Of a DNA stretch of 64,000 nucleotides, positions 54,092-64,000 are shown piece after piece. The notes beneath the pieces are model-generated. The model was not told the DNA's origin. It saw only the letters and a program-made list of their open reading frames with translations, and did not search any database. The position numbers and the translations under genes were made by a program. The stretch is taken from assembly GCF_023546765.1 (NCBI RefSeq), contig NZ_CP097484.1, positions 4,124,001 to 4,188,000 of the forward strand. Reading direction: 5' to 3'. The DNA is from Methylobacterium tardum. GTDB taxonomy: Bacteria; Pseudomonadota; Alphaproteobacteria; Rhizobiales; Beijerinckiaceae. Each line of letters opens with the position of its first letter. The stretch's first letter is position 1.

Positions 54092-54116
54092 TGTGGTGCT
54101 CAATTGCAACACCACA
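54092..54116. promoter_or_regulatory. Inverted repeat upstream of clpB
   Basis: TGTGGTG (54092-54098) and CACCACA (54110-54116), perfect seven-base arms with an 11-base AT-containing spacer, about 120 bases before clpB. An overlapping CTTGTG resembles the -35 of an RpoH promoter. This could be the clpB promoter/operator or a site for the divergent MOSC gene. Confidence 0.4.
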
Positions 54117-54237
54117 TCCGGTCTACCGGCGGCCATCACGGCGCCGGGGCCCTCGCGCGGCGGATAGCCGGAGGGCGACGTTTCGGTGGCGCCGCGCCTC
54201 TCATCGGGCGGCGGATGCCGGTACGGGAGGGTTGTGC

Positions 54238-56862
<2,625 letters not shown>

Positions 56863-56875
56863 TCGACCGACACGG

Positions 56876-56916
56876 AAAGGGGCGGCGCGCCACTACGGGG
56901 TGCGCTGCCCCTTTTT
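56876..56916 (+). terminator. clpB: Intrinsic terminator of clpB
   Basis: AAAGGGGC-g-GCGC on the left pairs with GCGC-t-GCCCCTTT on the right, followed by TT. The stem has one mismatch and a loop around CGCCACTACGGGGT. It lies 14 bases past the stop. Confidence 0.82.
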
Positions 56917-56972
56917 CTGCAAGTTTGGCGTGCGCGGCTGCCGGTCGAACCCCTCGGATGCGGATGCCCGAA

Positions 56973-57062
56973 ATCATCACGAGCGAAGCGACGTGACCCA
57001 GGGCAGCGCGATCTCGGTGAGCGTGGCGCACCTGGATTGCTTCGCTCCGCTCGCAAAGACGG
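56973..57062 (+). repeat. Intergenic palindromic repeat family A, copy 6
   Basis: Begins ATCATCACGAGCGAAGCGAC, contains GTGACCCAGGGCAGCGCG, ends TTGCTTCGCTCCGCTCGCAA-AGACGG. It lies in the 312-base gap after clpB; nothing else supportable is in the gap besides the terminator. Confidence 0.78.
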
Positions 57063-57174
57063 TGGCGGCAAAATCACGGACCGGGAACGCTGTCGAGCGG
57101 CCGCGCTTCCCCGCCCCTGCGGCGGCCATCATGGCGCACCAGCGCCGCGATGAAGGGGACGGTGAGACCTCGGC

Positions 57175-58101
57175 CTAGCCGCCTTCTGCCGAGCCGGTCA
57201 CCGGCTCGGCACGGCGGATCGCCTGCGCAAGGTCGGCCGCCTGATCCCGGTTGCGGCAGACCATCCAGAGGTCGTCATGGGCTGACAGGCCCGCATCGAA
57301 CAGATCGACGAAGGCGGCCGGCGGCGGCGTGAGATCGGGCCAGTGGAACAGGCCGAAGCCCAGCGCCTCGAACAGCGGCAGGATCGGCGCCAGATCCCAC
57401 AGCCGGTTGTTGCTGAGCGTCGCGTCGAGGCGCCCGGTCGCCAGGAGCGCGGCGTCGGAGATCGTGCCGCCCTCGCTCCAGGGGAACCAGCCGCGCCCGT
57501 AATCCAGGGTAAATTTCTGGGCGGTCACCGAGAGCCAGCCGACATGGCCGGTCCGGCGCCCGGGCCGCTCCAGCGGCCGCAGGGCCTCGGCCCGGATACC
57601 GCCCTGCGTGGGCGCCCAAAACGCTTGGCCGTCGCAGGCCGCGAGCAGGATGCCGCGCGCCGCCTCGGCCGGATCGATGCGGGCCGGGCCGGCGCGGTCC
57701 TCCGCCCAGACGGGCAGGTTCATCACGCAGGCGCGGGGCCAGCCCGCGCGGCAGGCGGCCACCATCACACCCCAGCCCGTCAGGCCGCCCGCGAAGGGGC
57801 GGGTGCCGTCGATCGGGTCGCCCACGAAGGTCCAGGCGTCCCGGGCGAGCAGCGCCGCCGCGGCCGCGTGGCTCAGGTCGTCCGCCGTCTCCTCCTCGAT
57901 CAGGTCGGGGCCGAATCGGGCGTGCAGCAGCCGGCTCACTGCGAGATCGGCCTCGGTGAGGGCCTGACCCAGATCCGGGCCCTTGTTGGTCATGTCCAGC
58001 CCGGCCGCGCGCATCCGCAGGGCGAGCGGGGCCGCCTCCTCGGCGAAAGCGAGCATGCGGGCGAGGACATCCTGCGCGGGCGCGTCGGGCGGAAGAGTCA
58101 T
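57175..58101 (-). CDS. Inositol monophosphatase-family protein
   Basis: A 308-residue Mg2+-dependent phosphatase of the IMPase superfamily. The metal site EE (70-71) and DPIDGT (95-100) are present; NNRLWDLAPILPLFEALG replaces the usual WDxAAG motif, with the Trp and Asp kept. Substrate candidates are inositol phosphate, histidinol phosphate (HisN-like) or PAP; HisN resemblance is possible from the EE and WD pattern. The ATG start at 58101 overlaps the NUDIX stop (ATGA), so the two are coupled. Confidence 0.87.
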   Translation of the reverse strand: MTLPPDAPAQDVLARMLAFAEEAAPLALRMRAAGLDMTNKGPDLGQALTEADLAVSRLLHARFGPDLIEEETADDLSHAAAAALLARDAWTFVGDPIDGTRPFAGGLTGWGVMVAACRAGWPRACVMNLPVWAEDRAGPARIDPAEAARGILLAACDGQAFWAPTQGGIRAEALRPLERPGRRTGHVGWLSVTAQKFTLDYGRGWFPWSEGGTISDAALLATGRLDATLSNNRLWDLAPILPLFEALGFGLFHWPDLTPPPAAFVDLFDAGLSAHDDLWMVCRNRDQAADLAQAIRRAEPVTGSAEGG

Positions 58102-58673
58102 GCGGCGAACAACTCGGGTCTGCGGAGCATCAGCGCCTGGACGAGCACCAGGGTCTTGAGGTCGGGAAACCGGCCCGAGCGGGCCGCTTCCGCCAGCGTC
58201 GCCAGGGGCACCTCGACGGGAACCACCTGCTCGCCCTCCGCGTGCAGACCGCCGCCGGCGGCGACCTTGTCGGCCTCACCGTAGGGCGCGAGGTAGAGCC
58301 AGAGGCGCTCCGAGGACACGCTCGGCATGCTGTAGGCATGCGCCACGCAGTCGAGCTGCCGGAGACGGACGCCCGCCTCCTCCATGGCCTCGCGGATCGC
58401 GGTCGCCTCCGGCTCGCCGCCGTCGAGGCCCCCCGCCGGCGCCTCGTCGAGATCGGCCGGCTCGCCCCAGAAGGCCGGCCCGACCCGGGCCTGCCGGACG
58501 AGTAGCGCCACGCGCCGCTCGGGATCGTAGGGCAGGACGCAGGCGGCTTGGCCGTGGTCCTCCAGGGCCCGCGGCACGGTGCTGCCGTCCGGCAGCGTCA
58601 GCGTGGCGATCCCGAAGGTGTTCCACCCGCGATGGAGCACCTTCAGCGGCAGCGCGGCCGGCGTTCCGCTCAT
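58098..58673 (-). CDS. NUDIX hydrolase, NudK/ADP-ribose pyrophosphatase-like
   Basis: A 191-residue hydrolase of nucleoside diphosphates linked to sugars. The Nudix box GGLDGGEPEATAIREAMEEAG (81-101) has the NudK spacing. GGLHAEGEQVVPVEVPL and GRFPDLKTLVLVQALML are also typical of NudK (GDP-mannose hydrolase). The start at 58673 gives MSGTPAALPLKVLHRGWNTF. Its position next to a small phosphatase fits a sugar-nucleotide clean-up pair, but the true substrate is undetermined. Confidence 0.88.
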   Translation of the reverse strand: MSGTPAALPLKVLHRGWNTFGIATLTLPDGSTVPRALEDHGQAACVLPYDPERRVALLVRQARVGPAFWGEPADLDEAPAGGLDGGEPEATAIREAMEEAGVRLRQLDCVAHAYSMPSVSSERLWLYLAPYGEADKVAAGGGLHAEGEQVVPVEVPLATLAEAARSGRFPDLKTLVLVQALMLRRPELFAA

Positions 58674-58682
58674 CGGGACGGA

Positions 58683-59390
58683 TCAGCGCTTGGTGCTGGC
58701 GGCCGTCTGGCCGAACATCACCTTCTTGGCGTCCTCGCTCATGGTCTTCCCGAAATCCGGGTTGACCTCCGGGGCCCGGGCGTAGGCCGCCTTCGTCGCG
58801 GGCCGCTCCGCAATCGCCGTGAACCAGCGCTTCAAATTCGGGTGCTCGCCGAGGTTCTGGCCCTGCTTCTCCCACGGCACGATCCAGGGATAGCAGGCCA
58901 TGTCGGCGATGGAGTAGTCCGCTCCGGCGACGAAGGCGCGGTCGGCCAAGCGCCGATCAAGCACGCCGTAGAGCCGGTTGGTCTCGTTGACGTAGCGCTT
59001 GATCGCGTAGTCGATCTTCTCGGGCGCGTATTGCGAGAAATGGTGGTTCTGGCCGAGCATCGGGCCGAGGCCGCCCATCTGCCAGAACAGCCATTGCAGC
59101 ACCTCGGCGCGGCCGCGCAGGTCGCCCGGGATGAAGCGGCCGGTCTTCTCGGCGAGGTAGAGGAGAATCGCACCCGACTCGAACAGCGAGACCGGCGCGC
59201 CGCCGCCCGCCGGCTCGTCGTCGACGATCGCCGGCATGCGGTTGTTGGGAGCAATCTTCAGAAAATCCGGATTGAATTGCTCACCCTTACCAATATTGAC
59301 CGCGTGAATGCGGTATGGAACGCCCGCTTCTTCGAGGAACATCGTGATCTTATGGCCGTTCGGCGTCGGCCAGTAGTAGAGATCGATCAT
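58683..59390 (-). CDS. Glutathione S-transferase, YfcG/YghU-type
   Basis: A 235-residue cytoplasmic GST. The thioredoxin-like domain starts IDLYYWPTPNGHKITMFLEE; NNRMPAIVDDE holds the cis-Pro region; the C-terminal helical domain has FAGADYSIADMACYPWI, the GST_C N-capping box. The NGHKITMF pattern with Asn is that of the disulfide-bond oxidoreductase type. The start at 59390 gives MIDLYYWP. The adjacent NUDIX starts nine bases downstream, so a common transcript is likely. Confidence 0.92.
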   Translation of the reverse strand: MIDLYYWPTPNGHKITMFLEEAGVPYRIHAVNIGKGEQFNPDFLKIAPNNRMPAIVDDEPAGGGAPVSLFESGAILLYLAEKTGRFIPGDLRGRAEVLQWLFWQMGGLGPMLGQNHHFSQYAPEKIDYAIKRYVNETNRLYGVLDRRLADRAFVAGADYSIADMACYPWIVPWEKQGQNLGEHPNLKRWFTAIAERPATKAAYARAPEVNPDFGKTMSEDAKKVMFGQTAASTKR

Positions 59391-59490
59391 CGGCTGGTGT
59401 CCCGCTATGCCCCCGGCGGACGGGAAGTGGGTCGGCACGGCGCTCCGGTCAAGCACGGCTCCAGATCCGTGCCGCACCGCGGTGGAAGGC

Positions 59491-60429
59491 TCATCCCCCG
59501 GCGCAACCCTGCACGTCGACATAGAGGGCGTAGAGGGACTGGCTCGCGGCCATGAACAGCCGATTGCGGTGGCGCCCACCGAAGCAGAGGTTGGCGCAGC
59601 GCTCCGGCAGACGGATCCGGCCGATCAGCCGGCCGTCGGGGTTGAACACCATCACGCCGTCCAGGGCATCGTCGCCCATGCCCCATCCGCACCAGAGATT
59701 GCCGTCGACGTCGCAGCGGATCCCGTCGGGCGTCCCCGGCCCGGCATCGATCAGCACCCGCCTGTCGCGCAGGGCGCGGCCGCCGACCACGTCGTAGGCG
59801 ACGATCCGCCGGGTCGGCTGTCCGCGGGATTCCACCAGGTAGAGCCGGCTTTCGTCAGGGGAGAAGCACAGGCCGTTGGGACCGGCGATGCCGCTCGCCA
59901 CCACCTCCAGCACGCCCGTCTCCGGATCGATCCTGTAGACGTTCTGGGACAATTCGGGCTCGGCCCGCTCGCCCTCGTAGAAACCCGCGATCCCGAAGGG
60001 TGGATCGGTGAACCAGACCGCCCCGTCAGAGGCCACGACGACATCGTTCGGGGAATTCAGCCGCCTGCCGTCGAACGCGTCGGCCAGCACCGTGATCGTC
60101 CCGTCATATTCCGTCCGGGTGACCCGACGTCCGCCATGCTCGCAGGTGACGAGGCGCCCCTGCCGGTCGCGCGTGTTGCCGTTGGCGAAGCGCGACGGTT
60201 TGCGGAAGGTGCCGATCGCCCCGCTCTCCTCGTCCCAGCGCAGGATGCGGTCGTTGGGGATGTCGCTCCACAGGAGGTACCGCCCGTCCCCGAACCAGAC
60301 CGGCCCCTCGCACCAGCGGAAGCCGGTGGCGAGGCGCTCGACCGCGGCGCTGAACACCCGATAGCGGGCGAAGGAGGCATCGATGATCTCGATCGCCGGG
60401 TCGGGGTAGCGCGTGCTCGGTGTCCACAC
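59491..60429 (-). CDS. SMP-30/gluconolactonase
   Basis: A 312-residue six-bladed beta-propeller lactonase that hydrolyses sugar lactones with a divalent metal. The ligand residues are in WCEGPVWFGDG (Glu), RLNSPNDVVVASDG (Asn) and DAGPGTPDGIRCDVDGN (Asp). Without a signal peptide it is cytoplasmic. The start at 60429 gives MWTPSTRYPDPAIEIID. It is the upstream member of the minus-strand gene row that continues with GST, NUDIX and IMPase. Confidence 0.92.
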   Translation of the reverse strand: MWTPSTRYPDPAIEIIDASFARYRVFSAAVERLATGFRWCEGPVWFGDGRYLLWSDIPNDRILRWDEESGAIGTFRKPSRFANGNTRDRQGRLVTCEHGGRRVTRTEYDGTITVLADAFDGRRLNSPNDVVVASDGAVWFTDPPFGIAGFYEGERAEPELSQNVYRIDPETGVLEVVASGIAGPNGLCFSPDESRLYLVESRGQPTRRIVAYDVVGGRALRDRRVLIDAGPGTPDGIRCDVDGNLWCGWGMGDDALDGVMVFNPDGRLIGRIRLPERCANLCFGGRHRNRLFMAASQSLYALYVDVQGCAGG

Positions 60430-60540
60430 GGTGTCGATCTTCTCGCGTCCGGACCACCGTTACGGTTTCCGGGTCGCGGAGCAAGACGCGAGAGCGCGAG
60501 CGAGGCCTTTCCAGGCTCGGACCTTCAGCCGAGGGGTCGG

Positions 60541-60759
60541 TCAACGTGCGGCGTGCCGCACCCGGGGCGACGGCCTGCGCCGGCGCTCCAGCGCGATCCA
60601 AGCCTGATACAGGACGAGCGACAGCACAGCCGCGCCGAGCACGAGCCCGGCGACGAGGCACAACACGGCGATATTGAGCGCCTCCCACACGGACATGTCG
60701 GCAAAACGGTCCCGCTTGCCAAAGCTCGGGAGAAAGTCAGCGGCCTCGTGGGTCTTCAT
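60541..60759 (-). CDS. Small single-pass membrane protein
   Basis: A 72-residue hypothetical protein: MKTHEAADFLPSFGKRDRFA at the N-terminus, a TM helix (ALNIAVLCLVAGLVLGAAVL, about 31-53) and a basic C-terminal tail (ERRRRPSPRVRHAAR) that would face the cytoplasm. The start at 60759 has GGAG ten bases upstream; an upstream extension to 60852 is less likely. No family recognised. Confidence 0.6.
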   Translation of the reverse strand: MKTHEAADFLPSFGKRDRFADMSVWEALNIAVLCLVAGLVLGAAVLSLVLYQAWIALERRRRPSPRVRHAAR

Positions 60760-60912
60760 GAGGATTGACTCCGCATTGCCCCAGGCTTGTTGACGTCCGG
60801 GCGTTGTTATCCCGGGATGCGGCACAACAGCCGCCGAAGCGGCGACGTCCACCCGTCGCGCCGGGCGATCCCGGTCCGATTGCCACCGGTTCGCCCACGT
60901 CCTACCGAATCG

Positions 60913-61629
60913 TCAGCAGACCCCGTCGGCGCAGGCGAAGTCCTTGAGGTCGGCCAGCCGCTCGATCAGCACGATGTCGCGTCCGACCGTCCTGATGTGT
61001 CCCGCCTTCTTGAGCTTGGCGAGGGAGCGGCAGACGGTCTCGACGGTCAGGCCCAGATAGTCCGCGATGTCGAGGCGCGACATCGGCATCCGGACCTCGA
61101 CCTTGCCGGCCGATCTGCGTTCGCCCCTGGGGACCAACTCCAGGATAAAGCTCGCGACACGCTCCTCGGCGCTCTTCTGGCTCAGGTTCAGGACGAGCGA
61201 CTGCGTCCTCGACACTTCGGCGCAGAGCTCGGAGATGAACTCCTCCCGCAGCACCAAGCTGTCGGCAAGCAGCGTATTCAGCTTCTCCCGCGGCAGAGCG
61301 TATATATAGCAGTTCGTGACGGCCTCAGCTGAGTAGATGTGTCTCGTACGCGCCGATAGCCCCATGATGTCTCCAGGAAAGACAAATCCTATGACACCAC
61401 GCCGGCCATCCATGAGGAACCGCGAGATCCTCAAGACACCGTCAGCCACAAGAAAGATGGAGTTAGCCTGATCGTCCTCCCAGAAAATGCGCTGTCCCGC
61501 AGGATACAGGATGGTGGGCCGATGAGAAAATTCTGATCTCAAGCTCGCTGTACGAAAATTTTTATCGGCCAACGCCGTCCGGATCGGAGAACGTGAGGTG
61601 AGCGAAGCGAGGCATTCCACGGCAGGCAC
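60913..61629 (-). CDS. Crp/Fnr-family regulator, FixK-like
   Basis: A 238-residue regulator. The cNMP-binding-like barrel (LYPAGQRIFWEDDQANSIFL, VIGFVFPGDIMGLS) precedes a winged HTH (MSRLDIADYLGLTVETVCRS, with the E-xx-CR recognition helix as in FixK/Fnr). The four N-terminal cysteines of Fnr are absent, so it is not an oxygen sensor of that type; FixK-like is the best guess. A 7-base inverted repeat sits just upstream (61637-61657). No TTGAT-N4-ATCAA box was found nearby. Confidence 0.87.
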   Translation of the reverse strand: MPAVECLASLTSRSPIRTALADKNFRTASLRSEFSHRPTILYPAGQRIFWEDDQANSIFLVADGVLRISRFLMDGRRGVIGFVFPGDIMGLSARTRHIYSAEAVTNCYIYALPREKLNTLLADSLVLREEFISELCAEVSRTQSLVLNLSQKSAEERVASFILELVPRGERRSAGKVEVRMPMSRLDIADYLGLTVETVCRSLAKLKKAGHIRTVGRDIVLIERLADLKDFACADGVC

Positions 61630-61999
61630 CTCTAGACTGTTAAAAAATCCTTAACAGCTTAGGCAGGCGATGCCACACACGTATAACTGCTGTGTCCCCA
61701 ATTGTCACGAGATTCGATATTTGGTTACAGATGATCGACAGAATGTAACAATGCCGCTTTTCCGACCCACTCTCTGCATATTGCCCGGGCAGAATATGCT
61801 TCCATCTTGCTCGGACACCGTATTTTCACGCGAATTACAACGTGTTAGCGTGTGACATAGGGTACTCACTACGCAGCCCCGTCACGCTATGCATTTTGTG
61901 GACAAGTGGGTCGTCCAAACGGGCGAAAGATTGATATTTCCAAACATCGCTCGATGCAACCTGTGTTAGCCGGTCGTCACTTCGTCACGGGAGCGCTGA
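61630..61999. other. 370-base AT-richer intergenic region
   Basis: It separates the Crp/Fnr gene and the epimerase and should hold both divergent promoters. It contains CTGTTAA-N7-TTAACAG (61637-61657) and GTTACA (61724-61729) with TGTAAC (61744-61749), plus AT-rich stretches. The 61-residue ORF at 61670-61855 has no homology and is not counted. GC is clearly below the flanks, as in regulatory or acquired DNA. Confidence 0.6.
61637..61657. promoter_or_regulatory. Inverted repeat at the 5' end of the Crp/Fnr gene
   Basis: CTGTTAA-AAAATCC-TTAACAG, perfect seven-base arms, seven-base spacer, eight bases from the start codon at 61629. It may be an autoregulatory operator or a leader hairpin that covers the translation start. 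Confidence 0.5.
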
Positions 62000-63010
62000 A
62001 TGAAAGCTGTCTTGTTGACCGGCGCCGCCGGTTTCATCGGATACCATGTCGCCAAGCGCTATCTGGATGCCGGTCGCACCGTCATCGGCGTCGGCGACCT
62101 CAACGACTATTACGAGGTCGCGCTCAAGGAGAGCCGCCTCAGCAATCTCTCGTCTTACAGCAACTTCGCCTTCAGGAAAATCGATCTGGCCGATCGTTCG
62201 GCTATGGAAGATGTCTTCAGGGCGCAGGCCTACGACACCGTCATCCATCTCGGCGCCCAAGCAGGCGTGCGTTACTCGCTGGAAAACCCGCACGTCTACG
62301 TGAAGAGCAACGTCGAAGGCTTCCTCCATGTCCTCGAAGGCTGCCGGCACAATCCGGTGGCGCATCTCCTCTACGCGTCATCCAGTTCGGTCTACGGCGC
62401 GGTGACGCAGATGCCGTTCTCCGTCCATCAGAATGTCGATCATCCGGTCAGCCTGTACGCGGCCACCAAGAAGTCGAACGAGCTGCTCGCCCACTGCTAC
62501 AGCCATCTCTACCGGATCCCGTGCAGCGGCCTGCGCTTCTTCACGGTCTACGGGCCGTGGGGACGGCCCGACATGGCGCTGTTCCTGTTCACGCGGGCGA
62601 TCCTGGCGGGCGAGCCGATCAAGGTCTTCGCCAACGGTCAGATGATGCGCGATTTCACCTATATCGGCGACGTGGTCGAGGGCATCGTGCGGCTTGCCGA
62701 GCAGCCGGCCCGGAGCAACCCGGGCTGGGATTCGGATGTGCCCGACCCGGGCACCAGCAACGCGCCCTACCGGGTCTACAACATCGGCAATCACCAGCCG
62801 GTGCAGCTGCTGCACCTGATCGAGGTGCTGGAGACCTGTCTGGGCCGCAAGGCCCAGAAGGAGTTCCTGCCGCTCCAACCCGGCGATGTGCCGGCCACGT
62901 ATGCGGATGTCGAAGACCTCTCGGCAGCCACCGGCTACGCGCCGAGCACGCCCATCGAGGTCGGCGTGGAGCGTTTCGTGCGCTGGTACCGGGACTATTA
63001 TCGCGTCTGA
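62000..63010 (+). CDS. NAD-dependent sugar epimerase, UDP-glucuronate 4-epimerase-like
   Basis: A 336-residue extended SDR. The Rossmann motif GAAGFIG is at 8-14; the active site has ASSSSVYG and YAATKKSNE (Tyr, Lys); RFFTVYGPWGRPDMALFLF is characteristic of UDP-glucuronate 4-epimerases (LpsL/CapI type) that supply UDP-galacturonate for LPS or capsule. GGGAG lies about eight bases before the ATG at 62000. It stands at the border of an AT-rich region with a methyltransferase to the right, possibly the edge of a polysaccharide locus. Confidence 0.92.
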   Translation: MKAVLLTGAAGFIGYHVAKRYLDAGRTVIGVGDLNDYYEVALKESRLSNLSSYSNFAFRKIDLADRSAMEDVFRAQAYDTVIHLGAQAGVRYSLENPHVYVKSNVEGFLHVLEGCRHNPVAHLLYASSSSVYGAVTQMPFSVHQNVDHPVSLYAATKKSNELLAHCYSHLYRIPCSGLRFFTVYGPWGRPDMALFLFTRAILAGEPIKVFANGQMMRDFTYIGDVVEGIVRLAEQPARSNPGWDSDVPDPGTSNAPYRVYNIGNHQPVQLLHLIEVLETCLGRKAQKEFLPLQPGDVPATYADVEDLSAATGYAPSTPIEVGVERFVRWYRDYYRV

Positions 63011-63070
63011 TGCGGCTGCCGGCGGTCGCGCATCGCCGGCTCCTCGTGCGCGCGCCCGCTCGGATCGTCA

Positions 63071-63095
63071 CGCGCCGGGCGTGAGGCCCGGCGCG
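63071..63095. terminator. Hairpin between convergent epimerase and methyltransferase
   Basis: CGCGCCGGGC (63071-63080), loop GTGAG, GCCCGGCGCG (63086-63095), a perfect ten-base-pair stem between two convergent genes. No U-run, so it may work bidirectionally with Rho or only as an insulator. Confidence 0.55.
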
Positions 63096-63102
63096 GCAAA
63101 CC

Positions 63103-64000
63103 TCACCGCTGGTGACCGAGATAGATGTCCTGCGGGTGCAGACTGGCGGTCGAGGCAGGGACCTGGGCCGGCTTGCGTCCCAGGAAATAGACGCCGTTCG
63201 CGCTGTCGACCTGTCGCGCCTCGGGAAGACGGTGGTCGAGGAAGGCCAGCGGCAGGAACGGCAGGGAGAGCAGCCCCCCGAGCTTCCGGGAGCGGGTCAG
63301 ATCCCGCATCAGCGCGCGGATCGCCCAGTAGGCGGACAGGCCCGTGCCGCCGAGGGACCCCCGCGCCATGGGCTCGAAGGCGCGGAACAGCAGGCGGTGC
63401 CCGCTCTCCGTGAACCGCCAGAAATCGTACGGCCCCTCATGCACGTGCTGCAGGAACGGCGTCTCGGCGTAGACGTGCCCGCCGTGCTTGAGCACGCGCT
63501 CGATCTCCGCGACGATCCGGGCCGGATCGGCGACGTGCTCCAGCACCGCCTGCACCACCACCGCGTCCACCGAGGCGTCCGCGAGGGGAATGGCGTGTCC
63601 ATCGGCGATGAAGGAAAGGTCCGTGCTCGGGTAGACGTCGAAGGCGATGACCTTCAGGCCCGGATCTGCGTAGAGGTCGCGGGAGCCTTCCCCGCGCGTC
63701 CCGCCGCCCACAACGACCACGATCGGATCGTCGGCCGAGGCCTTGGCGGCCGCGATCAGGGCGCTGAAATTGGCGCGGCTGCGCTTGGTCGAGGGAAACA
63801 GCGCCTTGGCGATCTGGCGCAGGCCGGAATGCGGCTTGCGGTCGATGAGCGGCGCGAGCCCCTCCTCGCCGAGATCGGCGCGCCGGACGACGCTCCGCTC
63901 GAAGTCGATGAGCACTGGCTGACCGTGCACCACAGGAAAGGCGGAGAGCGCGGAGGCGGCGCGGACCGCGCCGGCCTTGCCGGGTGTGATCACCACGCGC
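63103..64000 (-). CDS. SAM-dependent methyltransferase, 5' end probably outside window
   Basis: A class I methyltransferase (Methyltransf_11 type); 297 residues are visible from GTG 63996, but the frame stays open to the edge. Conserved parts: IVVVVGGGTRGEGSRDL (motif I-like), SVDAVVVQAVLEHVADPARI (motif II) and RVLKHGGHVYAETPFLQHVH (post-II). The C-terminus YFLGRKPAQVPAS is not conserved. It faces the epimerase gene; sugar or polyketide methylation for an envelope polysaccharide is one possibility, not shown by sequence. Confidence 0.82.
   Translation of the reverse strand, partial: RVVITPGKAGAVRAASALSAFPVVHGQPVLIDFERSVVRRADLGEEGLAPLIDRKPHSGLRQIAKALFPSTKRSRANFSALIAAAKASADDPIVVVVGGGTRGEGSRDLYADPGLKVIAFDVYPSTDLSFIADGHAIPLADASVDAVVVQAVLEHVADPARIVAEIERVLKHGGHVYAETPFLQHVHEGPYDFWRFTESGHRLLFRAFEPMARGSLGGTGLSAYWAIRALMRDLTRSRKLGGLLSLPFLPLAFLDHRLPEARQVDSANGVYFLGRKPAQVPASTASLHPQDIYLGHQR

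Noticed and set aside
60913-61629. Oxygen-sensing Fnr
   Set aside because: The four cluster-binding cysteines of Fnr are missing from the N-terminus and no TTGAT-N4-ATCAA box is nearby.
61670-61855. 61-residue ORF in the AT-rich gap
   Set aside because: No ribosome-binding site, no homology, covers likely promoter and inverted repeats.

Overview
The window is GC-rich, densely packed bacterial chromosome, most likely from Methylobacterium or Methylorubrum (Alphaproteobacteria, Hyphomicrobiales). The evidence is the high GC content, two 29-residue PqqA precursors that look very close to the Methylobacterium extorquens type, and families common in that genus (formamidase/amidase genes, a PaoABC-type aldehyde dehydrogenase, a PQQ-type dehydrogenase, alphaproteobacterial FixK/Fnr-like and NAD genes). 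No rRNA, tRNA, CRISPR array, insertion sequence or phage gene was seen.

Layout. 1-3.4 kb: plus-strand amide-nitrogen cluster (formamidase fmdA, cut by the window edge; fmdB-like zinc ribbon; aliphatic amidase amiE; Clp-fold protease-like gene), with fmdB bracketed by two inverted ~110-bp repeats. 3.5-9.6 kb: short-chain dehydrogenases, a large di-haem cytochrome c peroxidase-like protein, a LysR regulator divergent from an SDR, a 2-hydroxyacid dehydrogenase. 9.8-19.2 kb: MFS transporter and glucokinase (both frameshifted as read), trehalose-phosphatase, small DUF proteins, a serine hydrolase, an acetyltransferase, two small unknown proteins and a LuxR-type regulator. 19.9-29 kb: MFS carrier, DHH phosphoesterase, lptC-lptA-lptB, htpG, kup. 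29-34.6 kb: methyltransferase, nadA-nadB-nadC with two palindromic operators around a predicted promoter, aldo/keto reductase. 34.9-40.4 kb: paoABC plus an acyl/aryl-CoA ligase. 40.6-44.8 kb: mgtE, tandem pqqA genes closed by a strong terminator, a nucleoside transporter (frameshifted). 44.2-48.2 kb: TetR regulator divergent from an SDR-esterase-Baeyer-Villiger monooxygenase operon across a perfect palindrome. 48.2-57 kb: Pcm-like methyltransferase, secreted hydrolase, sorbosone-dehydrogenase-like protein with a di-haem cytochrome c, MOSC protein, clpB. 57-64 kb: inositol-phosphatase-like, NUDIX, GST, SMP-30 lactonase, Crp/Fnr regulator, UDP-glucuronate epimerase and a methyltransferase running off the end.

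Functional links. Periplasmic or respiratory oxidation is a recurring theme: the tandem pqqA genes can supply precursor peptide for PQQ, the dehydrogenase at 51.3 kb belongs to a PQQ-type fold and is translationally coupled to a cytochrome c, and PaoABC oxidises aldehydes to acids that the next-door CoA ligase could activate. None of pqqB, pqqC, pqqD or pqqE lies in the window, so the pqqA pair is an orphan locus here.

Data quality. Five genes (MFS 9.8 kb, glk, lptA, CoA ligase, nucleoside transporter) and probably a sixth (Clp-like, 2.9 kb) need a one-base correction to read through. Three of the sites are C5 runs. One would not expect lptA and glk to be dead, so base-calling or assembly indels are the simplest explanation.
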